Notes: generated by a model not told the origin, from the letters alone. A stretch of 64,000 nucleotides of DNA from Maratus speciosus (GCA_963932465.1 OZ010794.1:439209502-439273501); one strand, 5' to 3'. Shown: positions 31,740 through 44,483, counted from the stretch's first letter. Numbers and translations: made by a program.

Positions 31740-33077
31740 CTTGTAAATATATCTTTTAATAGTTACAAGATGTGAAAAACTACCCTGAAAACTAATAAAA
31801 TTTCAGAAAAACATAAACATTTTCTATGACAATTTACCAAACTTTAATAGTATTTTTCAATCTGTAACATTAATGAAACCTCAAGATAAATGTAACCAAA
31901 GGAAAAAAAGGTGTGTAGTTTCTGTATGTTGAAACTTTTATAATGTAGCTCAATTTCTTGAAACTTTTATAATGTAGCTCAATTTCTTTAAAACTTTCAA
32001 AAATCAGGGTTTTTTTGTTTTTTTGTTTTTTTTTTGCTTTAAAAAATCAAAAATTATGAATAGTTATTAAAATAAACAAAAAGATAAACTTTTTTTTTTT
32101 TCATTTAAGTATGAATAATTAAATATATTAAAACATACATCTGTAAAATACATTTAAATGATTTCAATGAGGAAAAATATTAACTTTTGACTATATAAAA
32201 TTTTCAAGCATGTAATTACTATTTTATTAATAGAAGTAAAGCAGTTTAAAGGCAGAAATTGTTTTTTGCACACAATAAAATATTCAGGTTTATTTTGGTT
32301 AATATTTTTATGCTATACATAAATCATCTGCAGAAAATTGACAGTATTCAATTTGTTAGTTTAAGTCAATAGAATATATTTAGTCAGAGGTCAATAAAAT
32401 ATATTTAGTTTTAAAAACGATCCACTTCAATAATATTTTACATTTTAGTGGCATTTTCTTAAAGAATGGCAAAATGAGTACGTTGGTTATCTGTTTTTAC
32501 AGATTTATAATCTACTACTACATTTAATTCAATATACATGTTTATATTACTGAATAAAAACAAAGAAACATAATTTAATATACAAATTATAAAGTAGATA
32601 CTGATACAGCAGTACATGGATTAAAATAGTAGAAATAGCCAATGAAGCTTATAAAATGAACTATGCCAAACATTTTTACAGCTCACATATATAAGAACAA
32701 TAAATAACAGGAATATAACTAGAGTAATAATCAAAATGAATTGTCTTATTTAAATAATATGAAAGGTTTAAAAATTAATAGTTGTGCATAATGAAAGAGG
32801 AAAACACAGTAAAAGCATTTTTCAAGCAGCCATGTTATTGTACTAAACATACTTGTACAAACAAATCGAAAAGCAGAACATACAAGAAGCAAACCAGTAA
32901 ACAAAAGCGAGAGTGGACAGCCAGAATATTAAAAATTATTAATATGATAATATTTAAAGCAATAAATAATAAAGTGCAAACGCTGAGGTCAAGACAATGC
33001 ACTATAACAAAAAGCACATAAGAGGTAATTTATGACTAAATATACAAGGTCTGTCTGGATGCAATCAAGAAAGGAAA
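31740..33077. other. Intron, no gene seen
   Basis: A 28-base unit (TTGAAACTTTTATAATGTAG..) is duplicated in tandem at about 31930-31988. T runs at 32030 and 32090. The plus-strand frame 32782-33021 is Lys/Thr-rich low complexity without a motif. Confidence 0.6.
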
Positions 33078-33566
33078 TACAGGGTGTCAGACAAATTCGT
33101 GGACGCATTTTAAAATTCAAAATAAAACCAAGTAATTGTCGTACAGGAGTATGATTTGAAAAGTTTTCTTCAAGCGAATGAAAATAATTAGTTCCAAATT
33201 TCGATCGTAGATGGCACCACTTATCTGTATATTAGCTTTCAAACACACAGGGTTTTTTTTTTTTTTTTTTCAGATTCATTTTGTCACTGTGACACAGATA
33301 TGCTGACTTGCAGCTATAGGAGTTGCCTTTTCTGTATCGCAGTGTCAAAGTTATCTGAAAATCAGAAAAAAAATGTGTTTTTGAAAGCTAACATATGGAC
33401 AAGTGCCACCTTCCACGATCAAAATTTGGAAATAATCATTTTCATCCGTTTGAAGAAAACTTTTCATCCTGAGAAGCACTTTAGTCTAAACCGCACTCCT
33501 GTACAACAATTACTTGATTTTATATTGAATTTTTAAATGTGCCCAGGAATTTTTGGACACCCTGTA
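33078..33566. mobile_element. Palindromic TIR element, TACAGGGTGTC ends
   Basis: Left TACAGGGTGTCAGACAAATTC and right (other strand) TACAGGGTGTCCAAAAATTCC open arms of about 200 bases. These share AAGTAATTGT.GTACAGGAGT, AAAAGTTTTCTTCAA.CG and TTCCAAATTT.GATCGT. The arms meet near 33310. Mariner-like ends, no transposase. Confidence 0.75.
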
Positions 33567-33785
33567 TTTAGAAATCATTTTTCAATAGCTTAATATGTAC
33601 TTCAACAGCATATCAATTTTTCATGCAGTTCAAAATGCAAGTCTATGGAGCCATTCTCTCATAACCAATTAATTTTGAGTACTGTCTAAGAGTTTTAACA
33701 GAATAATTCATTCATCCCAAAGATGGGAATAATGTTTTTTCAAGACTTGCCTCACACAAGCGGTGATCTTAGATAACCAGTTTAC

Positions 33786-33836
33786 GTTCTTTTCCAGAGG
33801 AGTTGTACATAAACTGTCTTCGGCTATTGTAGATGC
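33786..33836 (-). CDS. FYB-like exon 7 of those seen
   Basis: Acceptor tcctatcag and donor gtaaac bound 51 bases reading ASTIAEDSLCTTPLEKN, entered and left in phase 0. It follows directly after the SH3-like domain and continues its Ser/Thr-rich, mildly acidic character. If this donor were not used the frame would run on for 26 codons (VNWLSKITACV...) to a TGA near 33708. An alternative 3' terminal exon is therefore possible, although no clear polyadenylation signal follows. Confidence 0.6.
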
Positions 33837-34029
33837 CTGATAGGAGTAGGATAGTATTAGTTAGTTAGTCACACATTAAATAGCAGATCCCAAATATTTC
33901 ATTTTAATCTTTGCCATGTAATATTTGTGTTCACTGTGAGATATTGAAAGAATATTATGAATGCATTAATGCTTAATCGAATGCTTTAGTGAAAGAGGTT
34001 TTTCTTCCATCAATTGCAAAATTGAGTAG
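33837..34029. other. Intron start, no feature
   Basis: Nothing recognised apart from the pyrimidine-poor acceptor region of the neighbouring exon. Confidence 0.4.
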
Positions 34030-34375
34030 TATATCTCACATTTATCTATGGGGAAATTTAAACAGATGATTACTTATTACCTAATACAAATATTGAAATT
34101 TGATTTTCCCCATCAAAATGTTGATTTCGGATATGTATATATTTTTTATTACAAAAATTTCTTTAAATTTAAGATGATTTTTTTTTTAAAGCAATACATT
34201 TTGAAAATTTTACAATACTCAAAATTTAGAACATAACTTTTAAAAATGCAGTATGTTGGCATCAAATGTGTACTTTTTGGTGATAAAAAGAAATGTTGGT
34301 AAAAAGTGTTAGATAATGAATAATCACCTGTTTAAATTTTCCATAGATTTTTTTATCACTGAAGCATCTTTTTAA
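34030..34375. mobile_element. Palindromic MITE, copy 1 (TTTAAACAGATGATTA family)
   Basis: Left TCTATGGGGAAATTTAAACA then GATGATTACTTATTACCTAA. On the other strand the right end reads TCTATGGAAAATTTAAACAG then GTGATTATTCATTATCTAAC. Copy 2 with the same arm sequence is at 42150-42690. Confidence 0.6.
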
Positions 34376-37300
34376 TGACTTAATACCTTGGAGACGTTGT
34401 TTAACCCAAATAAGGGGAAAAAATACTACATAAGATGATCAAAAATTGCATTTATGAATAACAATTTACACACAAGTTTAGATTTGATCTTAATTTGTAA
34501 AATTTACTTATAAGTGCTGTCAAAAAAGGGAAAGCCCTTCCCTGGATTTTGAAAATTTAACTACATTTTCTTTATTTTTGACAATTTTTAAAATAATACG
34601 TAAAATTATTTATTTGGAGATGGATTAATATAATTAAATATTAAATGAAAATAAGTTGAGTCTGAGAGTAAAAATGTTTTGTTTATTTTAATAAGACTAT
34701 CAGCTTATCACAAAGTTTCTTCTGAAAAGGTTACTCTATCCCTCACTGTATTTTGTGCTACAAGCATCAGTGTATCTTATTTTTCCTTAGTATTTGACAT
34801 GAGAAAAGATAAGTTTAATAAAAAATATGAAAACTGGAAATATTTTAGCGCATATTTTTAATTCTCAAACAGCTAAACTTTTGTTGTAAGAATATGTGCT
34901 GCTCTTTTTTCATCATTTTTAATGCATTCCAACGTAGTTGAAAAGTGCTTATGAAATTGGTTTGTCTGTCTGTCTGTGTTCTAACTCTCGTAGTAGAGTT
35001 TAGTGTATTGTATGGTATTATGCTATGTACATAACATAGTAAACATTACGTAAGTTTTAGTGTATTGCATTGTATGTATAAATTCTTATAGATCATATAC
35101 AGGGCTGCACAAAAAAATTCACGCATAATACAGGATAGGGGCAGCAATTGCTGAAAATGGAATTTGAGTTGCGTGTTTTTTAAATTGCTTATTTAAATAT
35201 CTCACTCAATTGTAAGAAAAGATTAAATTTCTTAACATTCTCTTAAATGTTGGAAAGTGTCTTAAAGAAGAGTCTCCAGAAATCTTGAAATTGTATATTA
35301 TTTTTATTATGGTTGTTTATGCTTTTTATGTTGGTTACACATTTAGGTATTCTATTCCATAATGCTAAATGCATAAGTCAGGCCACATACAAGCGACACA
35401 GTGTGCAACTTAGGAGCAGAAACAGGTTTGAACTTTGTAATTTGTCTCCTGACTCGTGTGTTGAACTCTCAGTAAATAAATAAAACAAAACATTTTTTTT
35501 AGTTTTGGTATCTAGATTTGATGTAATATTGCTTTTAACTGAAAATACCAACAGAAGTAGCAAATATAAAATATGTAAGTGAAAATTCCATGAAATTTAA
35601 AAGAGTACTTTAGTTGATCTTAAAGTCATTATTGACTGGTGTAGCTTGAATTAATTATCAATAATTGATGCCACTAAGTAAAGTTTAAAAAAATTAATGT
35701 GGTCAGATACTTGAAGTGTTGAGAAAGGTGAGTGTCACTAAAAATTAAAAACTAATGCTTCTTCATTATTTAAAAATTTTAAAAATTAGAATCTTCATCA
35801 GAATATATTCCATATGTTATTTTTTAATATTTGAAAAACACTTATTTTACAGGATTTTAAATATGAAGGCATTTTAAAAATCATTACTTGTTGAGTCATT
35901 TAAAATAGAGATGCTTAAAAATATATATATATATATATATAAATGTCAACATGAAAATGTTAGTGTGCCTAACTTAATAAGTAAGAGACTGTTAATGAAT
36001 TAATTAGTATAGTTAGTAGAAAGTACACAAAAACAAGTGTTTTATGTTTTCTAAAATGATATATCATCAGATATCACTAAAAATATGAATAAAATTTGTT
36101 AACTAATATAAAGTTATGTTTGGTCTTCTTAAAATTGATTTAACATGAGTCTTGCTTGTACTTTGTTTGAAAATGTACTGCTGGAATTATTTATATTAAA
36201 TTACAAATCTCAAAAGAACACCAAAGAAAGCAGAAACTAAGATAATCAATAAATATCAAATTAAAAAAACTATCATAAACTATCATAAAAATGAAATAAT
36301 ACACAATGTGCCTTTTAGACAAATTTACTGGTCTTTCTTTACTCTTGAACATATCTCGGCATAGTACACAAATACCCAGAACATTTCTTGTATTGTCTTA
36401 CATTCTGCTGATATTTATTTATATTTATAAATGTATAAATGTCATAATTTCAAACATATATTGTATATTATTTCATTTTTATGATACCATTGAAGAATTT
36501 TTACTTTAACATCATTTCTTAAGAGGTCCCAGGACTCTTAAAATTGAAAAAAATGAAAAATAAAAGACCATTTTCAACATTTAATGTTTTAAAATGTATA
36601 TGATTTTAAAATACAATTTTTATTGAGATGAAAGATATAAGCATGTTCTTTCATTTCATGTATTTAAAAAATTGTAAGATGCAGAATTAGCATTTATAAG
36701 GTGCTCTAAACTATCAGACATTTGACAAGCAGAAAATTGGTATTACAGCTTACGTGCAGGATTAAAAAATAAATTTTGCAACTAGAATGAAAATTTTGGT
36801 GCCTACTTATACTTTAGATTGTAATAATTACCCTGAACTTAAATAAATTTGTATTTAAAGCATTTTTATTTTTTTAATACAAAGTTGTTTTTAGCTAATG
36901 CAAAATTTTGAAATTTTCAACAGTATAATCATCTAAAAAATATATTTTTTTGAACAATAAAAAAGAAATTTTAGGTTCAGCTTATGAAGACTAACATGAA
37001 ACATATGTTTTGAAAGTTTCATGAAAAAACATTCAGAAGTTTTTGAGATATCCTGCATGTTATGCCCAAAAACGTCGTTTGGAGAAAAATGACTTCAAAG
37101 TTTCGGAAACACAACTTCAGCTATTGAGCAGGTATAATTGTAAAAGCCATAACTTCTGTTCAAATCAGAATTTCAAGGAAAATTTTTTTTTCAAAATGTT
37201 CAGAAAAGATAGGAGTTTCTAAAAAAAATTAAAATTTCAAAAATTTTGAAGCTTAAGAGCCTTGAGATTTAAGATATGCCTTAGTAAATTCAGATAATAA

Positions 37301-37817
37301 ATATTATTCAAGGTATTGTTCTATAAATTGAATGGAAATTATAATCTTGCAATTAATGTTTAACCAACTATAACTCAAGTTTTCATAAAAAAAAGTTTTC
37401 TAAAAATAGTTGATGATTATAGATGCAAATAACTAAATTAGAATCTCAACAATTATGTTGATTTGTCTTTATGTCAAGTTATGATGCAGAAAAATTCCAT
37501 TTAATTAACAATTTCAGAGAATAATTTGATTTAATCATTTAATTAATTATTTACTTAAGGATCATCCCTTACTACAAATGTTATAAATCTTTTTAACCTC
37601 CCCTCCCTCTGTGTCACAGGTATTTGAATAAAATTACATAAATTTTTTAATGAAATTTATTATGTGGCTTGAAAAAAATATCTAATTGTTATCGGGGTTT
37701 AGATGAGACATCACAACACAACGTGTTATCCCTCTATCCCTTCTCTCTCTTGTAGTGTGACATAATTAATAATGACCCCTTAAATATTTACTTAATTTTT
37801 ACCAATATATTTTATCT
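34376..37817. other. Long intron stretch, no gene seen
   Basis: AT-rich. GTCTGTCTGTCTGTGTTC at 34963-34980 and (TA)n at 35920-35941. CAGGGCTGCACAAAAAAATTCACG at 35101 may be a lone transposon end. A stretch at 36900-37420 has AT-rich sequence without frames. Confidence 0.6.
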
Positions 37818-37984
37818 TCATAGTTGCTAACCTCCTGATTTTTTTTTTAAAGACGAGTAAGTTCTTACAAAAATGTTGGCTTTCTTTAATTGCAGAAATT
37901 ATGCAATTGTATAAAATGAGTATTTCTGAATAAAAATATAGATATTAAAAAAAGTGGAAGGTTGGCAATCTATTTGAGGAAATA
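37818..37984. mobile_element. MITE of the GCTGCCAACC family, copy 2
   Basis: Left TCATAGTTGCTAACCTCC and right (other strand) AATAGATTGCCAACCTTCC are inverted. It is shorter than the copy at 27560-27796. Confidence 0.5.
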
Positions 37985-38712
37985 GACAATAGAAGAGTAC
38001 TGAACAGATTTAATTGTATCTATTATATCAATCTAGAAAAAAGTGACTTAATCAACAAATCTCTGCTATTTAAGGCGATTCTAAAAAAAATATTTTTCTC
38101 CACTCAGCAACATAAAATTTTCTTTCTCCTTTTAAACCATAAAAGCAAGATACTTGCAGACATGATTATTGAAGTGATTTGTACTAGTTTTTTCCTTTTT
38201 TCAATAAATGAATTGCACCTATAGTTAAAAGTGATTGTTGTCTCAAAGCAGCAGTTTTTTCATTTCCTGCGTTGTTACACTCAGAAATTTGTTTCAAAAT
38301 GTCAACTTTGAACTATTTTCTAAAAAATCTTCTGCCTTTACCGAAAAACGGAAAGAACAGTTCAATTACATAGGTTCTTAAAAAGAGCACCTGCAAAATT
38401 TGATACGTTTGCAAACAAAAAATGAATTAAAAAGTGTGTCAAAAAGTAGCCAGTTTGAATTTGAGAACATCTTTAAATGCAATAAAAGATAACCTGACCA
38501 ATTTTTTTCAAAGTCTCATACATATTTAATTAAAAATTACATACTACTTTTTGGACATACATTTTTCAGTATTACTAACCTCTAATGTCTGTACAATTCT
38601 GAATTGTAAAGCAATGTAATCAAAATAATTTTTATTTTGTTTTCTGCATAGAACATACAAGAACAATAAAAAAACAACAAAGGGAACATTAAGCAACATT
38701 TAAAAAGCTTAC

Positions 38713-38765
38713 AGATTTAACGGAGAGTGGATCTACCTCTATGTTTGTAAGTTCCACATATCCAA
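38713..38765 (-). CDS. FYB-like exon 6: last strand of the SH3-like domain
   Basis: Acceptor cttcttttag and donor gtaagc bound 53 bases. With one base from the preceding exon they read IGYVELTNIEVDPLSVKS. NEKGK-IGYVEL corresponds to the final strands of the helically extended SH3 domain (EEGKYGYVLRSYL in FYB1), where a Gly-Tyr-Val closes the barrel. The exon leaves in phase 0. An intron splitting an SH3 domain just before GYV is consistent with the conserved phase-1 junction here. Confidence 0.75.
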
Positions 38766-38884
38766 CTAAAAGAAGAAAAAAGTAATTACATTAATTTATT
38801 GTTATGTAATAAAGTAAAATATATCATTAAAACAAGAAAATAAATATTTCATGCATAAATTATGCTACACATCAATTTTATTCA

Positions 38885-39012
38885 CACATGACATGAGTTT
38901 GATTTCTGGACTGGACATTTTTTCACTCAGTTAGAAAACCTTAACTTCGATTTTTTGATAAAGAAATTAAAGGTGAAATTTTCTAATCACTATGATTGAA
39001 ATAAAATAATAA
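38885..39012 (+). repeat. SINE fragment, fourth copy
   Basis: GAGTTTGATTTCTGG followed by TTTTTTCACTCAGTTAG, then GATAAAGAAATTAAAGG and CTAATCACTATGATTGA. This matches the fragments at 5190-5690 in order and spacing, with a short internal insertion. Confidence 0.5.
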
Positions 39013-39571
39013 GTACCCAATTTCAAGATTCAAAATTAGACACACAAAGAAGAATATAAGAGAGCCATTTTTCCAGAAACATACATTACCATGCACAGGC
39101 AAAATCTTTGCAAATTTTTTGTAGCAAAACTGCTTTTTCATGATTTTGGTTACTGCTGGCATGATGTTAATTAAGTTCAAAGGAATATAGAAATATTTTT
39201 ATGTGTCAGAATCCTTAATTTTCACTTTAATTTGCTTTCTAACAGCTATGACATGCATGTCCATCAGAAATGGTTTTCAACATTTAATTTAGGTGTGTGA
39301 TACTTAACTTTTAACTGCTGTTAGTGTTATCACAGACCGCTGCTTTTCTGCCCCCCCCCCCCCTATTATCACAGAACCCGTCAGTTTAACTAGGATATTT
39401 TGTTTCAATTCTAGCTCTAGTATTATCTCTAGACTTCTGAATAAGAGAATTTTAATTATAATAATCCTGTACATAATATTGGTATAGAAACAATATAGAT
39501 ATCCTATCAGTTAATTAAACCTTTTATTCCTCTTTTTGTCAAGTGATCTGTGACACCGTTCACAACAGTTA
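39013..39571. other. Intron, no gene seen
   Basis: A run of 12 C at 39352-39363 is the only notable feature. The minus-strand frame 38983-39180 has no recognised motif. Confidence 0.5.
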
Positions 39572-40120
39572 TACGAGGGTGTATCAATAAGTTTTTGCCC
39601 TCACATAGAAATAATTGAGTGAAATTTATGAAATTGCTATATTTTATTAGTCCTTTTCTATATAGTCACTGTGCACAGTAACACATTTCTGCAATCAGTG
39701 TTTCAAAAAGAGGGGGGAGGATGTATTCCAGGATTAAGGATCCCAAGCCCCTCTCCCCAAATTTGCCCTCTGGGGGGGGGGGACATTTTTCTAAATTTTG
39801 CAAACATCATTCATGGCCCCCCAGGAGGCAAATTTGGGGGGGGGGACTCGGGAGGTGAATAGCATGAATAAGTTGTCACAGACCTTTCCAACAATATGTC
39901 ATATGTCGGGGTTGGCAAAAGTTAGAAAAATGACCCCCTTTGGGTCTACTATCACACCCCCTGAAATACATCCTCTCCCCCTCTCTTTGAACACCGTTTG
40001 CAGAAATGTGTTACTGGGCATGGTGACTATATAGAAAAGGACTAATACAATGTAGCAATTTCATAAATTTCACTCAATTATTTCTAGGTAAGGGCAAAAA
40101 TTTATTGATACACCCTTGTA
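39572..40120. mobile_element. Palindromic mariner MITE with G/C-run interior
   Basis: Left TACGAGGGTGTATCAATAAG and right (other strand) TACAAGGGTGTATCAATAAA open arms of about 150 bases that share GAAATAATTGAGTGAAATTT and CTATATAGTCAC. The centre contains GGGGGGGGGG runs and CCCC blocks in mirror order around 39800-39960. TACGAGGGTG-type ends are typical of mariner elements. The open frames inside are by-products of the low-complexity centre. Confidence 0.75.
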
Positions 40121-40308
40121 CAACAATTTTTAAGGCATGGTCATGCTGTGTCACATCTATATTTTGCTCCCTGTGATGGCCATGGAAAAATCAATAAATA
40201 AATAAATAAATATATATATTGAAAATTTATGTTTCTGGGAGCAACACCCAAGAGATGAATAAATATGAATCAGAAACAAAAAATAAAATAAGTAAAACAC
40301 AAGCTTAC

Positions 40309-40468
40309 TTTTTCCTTTTTCATTTTTGACTAGCCATTTTCCAGATGGGTTTCCTTCCATGCGTAGAATGAGGACTGTTTCACCCTTTTTAACTGGCAGA
40401 TCCCCTTTGCCACCTCGACTGTCCCATTTCACAAGACCATCATCAATAGGAATTTCTTCTCCTGTAAG
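40309..40468 (-). CDS. FYB-like exon 5: main part of the SH3-like domain
   Basis: Acceptor acattgcag and donor gtaagc bound 160 bases reading LTGEEIPIDDGLVKWDSR, GGKGDLPVKKGETVLILRM and EGNPSGKWLVKNEKGK, leaving in phase 1. LPVKKGETVLIL matches the beta strands and diverging turn of the helically extended SH3 domain of FYB1/PRAM1 (LQVKPGESLEVI). KWLVKNEKGK matches the following strands (KVLCRNEEGKYGYV). As in FYB1, the usual SH3 WW pair for proline binding is not evident, which fits a lipid-binding or scaffold role for this domain in the family. This is the strongest single exon in the window. Confidence 0.82.
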
Positions 40469-40749
40469 CTGCAATGTATTTTAAATATAAATTAAAATTA
40501 TGATCTTTTAAATGGTTACACTTGATTGTTTGACCCTCGATTATACAACAGCCCCTGCTATGTAAACTTTAAGTTGATTATATATTCTGGTTTAATGAAT
40601 AATCTTTATAGATGTAAAAACTCAATATTGAATCATTATTATTATTTTCTTAAGGGATGCATGCCTGTTTGTGTTCCGGGGATTTGATAAAACGTGACCC
40701 GGAAATTCCGGAGTTACACAGGCATGAGATTCTTCCGCGATTTTTTACC
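40469..40749. other. Intron, no feature
   Basis: AT-rich. It leads into a GC-richer region (40660-40750, ACGTGACCCGGAAATTCCGG) that borders satellite array B. Confidence 0.4.
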
Positions 40750-42034
40750 GTTTCTCGCATTGAGGATTTGTTCCGAAATTTAAAAAAAATCGGTCGTCAG
40801 TCCGAAAATTCGGACGTAAAATATCACAAATTTCGACAAGTGATCGCTGAAAAAACTTCCGTCAATCGTTCGCAGAAAAAAATAGCCGATTTCGCAAAAT
40901 ATCGCGGAAAAAAACGCAATTTTGCAAAGGATCGCGGAAAAACCCGCAAATTTAGTCATAGAATCGCGAAAAAAACGCTGATTTCGTCAAAGGGATGCGG
41001 AAAAATGACAACTTTCGTCAAAGGATCGCGGAAAAAAACACGAATTTCGTCGAAATATCGCGGATTTAGTATATAAGGATCACGAAAAAACTCGGAATTT
41101 TGTCAAACGATCGCGAAAAAGAAACGAATTTCGTCAAAGAATCAATAAAACACGCGAATTCTGTCAAAGGATCGCGGAAAAACACTAATTTTGACAAAAG
41201 ATCGAAAAAAAAGTGAATTTTATGTCAAAGAATCGCGTAAAAAACACGAATTCTGTCAAAGGATCGTGGAAAAAACGCGAAATCTGTCGAACAATCGCGA
41301 ATTCTGTCAAAGGACCGCAAAAAACGCGAATTTCGTAAAAGAATTCGGAATAAACGCCTATTCTCAAAAAAGATCGCAGAAACAATGGGAATTTTATCTA
41401 AAGATCGCGAAAGAAACTGGAATTTCGTTAAAACATCGCGGAAGAAACCCGATTTGCGTCAAAAGATTGCAGAAAAATCCCGATTTGCGTCAAAAGATTG
41501 CAGAAAAATCCCGATTTGCATCAAAATATCGCAGAAAAATCCCGATTTGCATCAAAATATCGCAGAAAATACGGGAATTCCGTCGAATCGCGGAAAAAAC
41601 GCAAATTTTGTCAAAGGATCGCAGAAAAAACTAAAGTTTGTCAAACGATCGTGGAACAAACGCAAATTTTGTAAAAAGGTCGCGGAAAAATCGCGAATTT
41701 TGTAAAAGGTCATGGAAAAAACGCAATTTTCTCAAAAGATCGAGGAAAAAACGGGAGTTTTGTCAAAAGATCGCAGAAAAAACGGAAATTTTGTCAAAAG
41801 ATTGCCGAAAAAATGGGAATTTCGTCAAAAGTTGGTCGAAAGAACGGGAATTTCGTCAAAAGATATCTGAAAAAACGGTAATTTCGTTAAAAGATCGCCG
41901 AAAAACGGTAATTTCGTCAAAAGATCGCCGAAAAAACGCAAATTTCGTCTAAAGATCGCCGAAAAAACGGGAATACATGATCAAAAGATTGCGGAAAAAA
42001 TGGTAAATTCGTCAAAAGGTCGCGGTTGCGTGAC
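40750..42034. repeat. 31-bp satellite array B
   Basis: Roughly 40 diverged tandem units, period near 31, around GGAAAAAACGCGAATTTCG then TCAAAGGATCGC. Long open frames in several phases give KDRGKTRKF- or KIAEKS-like repeated peptides, which are translation by-products. At about 41461-41560 three or four units are nearly identical (CCCGATTTGCGTCAAAAGAT), indicating recent local amplification. It shares unit length and the core GGAAAAA.CGCGAATTTCGTC with array A. Confidence 0.82.
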
Positions 42035-42149
42035 TCCGTGAAAGTTCAGCCTTTTTTTTTTTTTCCAGGGGATTTTATCAAGTATTACAAACAGCCATGG
42101 GGATGGGGCTTTCAATGCCTAGTAAAACATGTTTTTGTTTCACAGATAG

Positions 42150-42690
42150 GAAAATCCCATGTTAACACATGGAGAATTTAAACAGAGGATTACTCGTTAC
42201 CTAAAATAGCTCTCAGAATTTGGAAAGTGGACACCTGATATGTAAATACAATAAAACCTCCATAATGGACACACTCAAATAAGACATTTCTATTTAGCAA
42301 ATATTTTTTCAATCCCCAAGAAATATAATATTTGTATGCTTTTACCTTTGAATTTCTGGCACCTCTGAATAGCAGACCAGTCCAAAATATCAAATAAGTC
42401 TGTTATTTAGATGTTTTGATGTAGTATGTTTTCAAAAATGATTTTTTTAAATATTAAATATTTTTAAGAATGCAATAAAATAAAAAATTTTTACTGAAAT
42501 AAAATTTCAGAATTTAGTGGGATTTTTTCTTCGAATTTCATAAGATTTTTTTTAAATATATTTTTTAATGTAGTACATTAGTCTTAGATGCCCAAGTTTC
42601 TGATGGTGAAAATTGAATTTTGGAAAATGTATTAGGTAATAAGTAGTCCTTAAATTTCCTCATAGGTTAACATAAGATTTTACGATTAGC
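42150..42690. mobile_element. Palindromic MITE, copy 2 (TTTAAACAGATGATTA family)
   Basis: Left ATCCCATGTTAACACATGG then AGAATTTAAACAGAGGATTA and CTCGTTACCTAA. The right end on the other strand reads AATCTTATGTTAACCTATG then GGAAATTTAAGGACTACTTA and TTACCTAATACATTTTCC. A Tigger-like block (ATACAATAAAACCTCCATAA at about 42246) lies inside. Confidence 0.55.
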
Positions 42691-43559
42691 AAGGATTGGT
42701 GGAGCATCCCCTTAAATTTGTCTTAATTTATTTATATTTCCTTTTTATTTAATAACACTAGTAATTATGTTTTACTTACAATATTTTAGTTCTGCTAATA
42801 GTTATTTATTTTACTTATAGAATTTTTACTTAGTTTAATGTTTGTACACTTTGAATGTGAGCATTAGTATAGTAAGGACCTGCCAACTTCCTCACATGCC
42901 TGTCATCCTGTGATTTTCACATAGACCAAAAAGTCTAAAAAGTTTAAAAAAGTGTTTAATTATTATAATCTTTTAAAATTATTTCCATCATAAAGATGTG
43001 CAAAGTTAGCTTAATTCATATAATGATAATCCAAGCAAAGAAGTGCAGAGGTTTTTAATTTTATTTTCACCAAAAGATTACTTAAATAAAAATTAATAGA
43101 ACTACTTTTATATAATTATTGCTATATTTAGTAAATGGATAATTTATTTTGAAAGTGGATGATTTGAAATTCCATGTTTGACCAATATCAGAAGAGCACA
43201 CGTCTGTTAGTTTTTTACTAACATTTAGTTACATTAGTAACATTAGTCTTTTACTAACATTTAGTCACATTAGTTACATTATTAACATTTTACAGTTAGT
43301 AATTAAGTTTAATGTAGACGAAATGTTTATAGTGAAGCTAAAATCAATGCAATTCTACTTCTACTATTCGAATCCAATCACTCAAAAGTTTATTAACAAA
43401 TTAAAACATATACATTACACTGGGATCCCACTCTGTCCCTTTTTTGAACACCAACTTTTTAAAACAATAATCTTCTTTTTAGATTTAGCTTACAAATTTG
43501 GCAAAACCCTAACTAGAAGATTATATTTATTGCAAATTTTATATAAACTTGCCACAAAG

Positions 43560-43591
<32 letters not shown>

Positions 43592-44365
43592 CAGAATTAC
43601 TAATATTTGAAAAACAGACCAGTGGGAGCATTGATTCATTTGCACTTTATTGAAAACCATACATTGAATGTCTTTCTAGCAGAGCTACTGGGGTGAAAGG
43701 ATTTAAATATTTCAAATGAAGAAAACTATGTCAACCTCACTTTCAAAATCTATAGCTGTCTAAACATTTAATTATGTAGTTTGAATCTGTTTAAAAAAAG
43801 TAAAGAAAAAAAAAGTACACAATATTAACGCTTTGCATCGATACATTGCATATTTGCAACATATTCAAAAGTCTTTTACTTATACAGTGGGTTTTAAAAG
43901 ACGATTTTTTTATTGCTGCTATCTCCCAATACATCAGTTAATAAAAATTGCTCATAGAACTTTCCACAGATGGTGATACGAAGCTAATTTTTCAAGCCAA
44001 AATTTTATTTATCATTTGAGCAATTTCACATTGTTTTTGCTAAAATGAATTTTGTAAATTTTATAGAGTTGAAAAGGTGGGAAACATTCAAAAATAGATT
44101 TTTTACAAAGGGAAGTTCGTATACTTTAACAACTTTGTATTAGAAAATTGACAATATTTATGAAAGTATATAATTTTCTGTTTATTGCAGATGTGAAAAG
44201 AGTACTTTTTAGTCTTCTTTTTTTTTTTTTTTTGGGGGGGGGGGGGGTGTCTAATTTTTAAAAGTTATTTTTTATATCCTTAAGATGATGTATTCTAACA
44301 AATGAGTAAATATTTTTTCAAATTGGGTTTGTTGAGTCACAAAGGATTAATGTTAAGGAATTTAC
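42691..44365. other. Intron, no gene seen
   Basis: Tandem-like copies of TTTACTAACATTTAG with TTACATTAG at 43213-43300. A T run of about 30 bases at 43562-43591. T17 directly followed by G14 at 44219-44248. Confidence 0.55.
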
Positions 44366-44483
44366 CCCAAATTTTTTCCTTAATTTTTCCAATTCCTTCT
44401 CTCTTTTTTCCTTCTCCTTCTGTTCCCGGCGGGCTCTTTTCTCTTCTTCTTTTTTTAGCTTTTCTATTTCTCTTCTGTTATTG
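44366..44483 (-). CDS. FYB-like exon 4: charged helix before the SH3-like domain
   Basis: Acceptor cattgtacag and donor gtaaat bound 118 bases reading (D)NNRREIEKLKKEEEKRARR then EQKEKEKREKELEKLRKKFG, leaving in phase 0. A run of Lys/Glu/Arg heptads ending LRKKF corresponds to the N-terminal helix that packs on the extended SH3 domain in FYB1 (LKKLKKQEKEEKDFRKKFK). The helix is longer here than in vertebrate FYB1, as far as I recall. The first codon is completed from the previous exon (GA+C, Asp). Confidence 0.82.

Noticed and set aside
32782..33021. Plus-strand open frame of 79 codons starting MCIMKEEN
   Set aside because: Low-complexity Lys/Thr sequence, no splice sites or family resemblance.
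40657..41952. Open frames of 104-147 codons rich in Lys and Arg
   Set aside because: By-products of satellite array B, open only because its units rarely contain stops.
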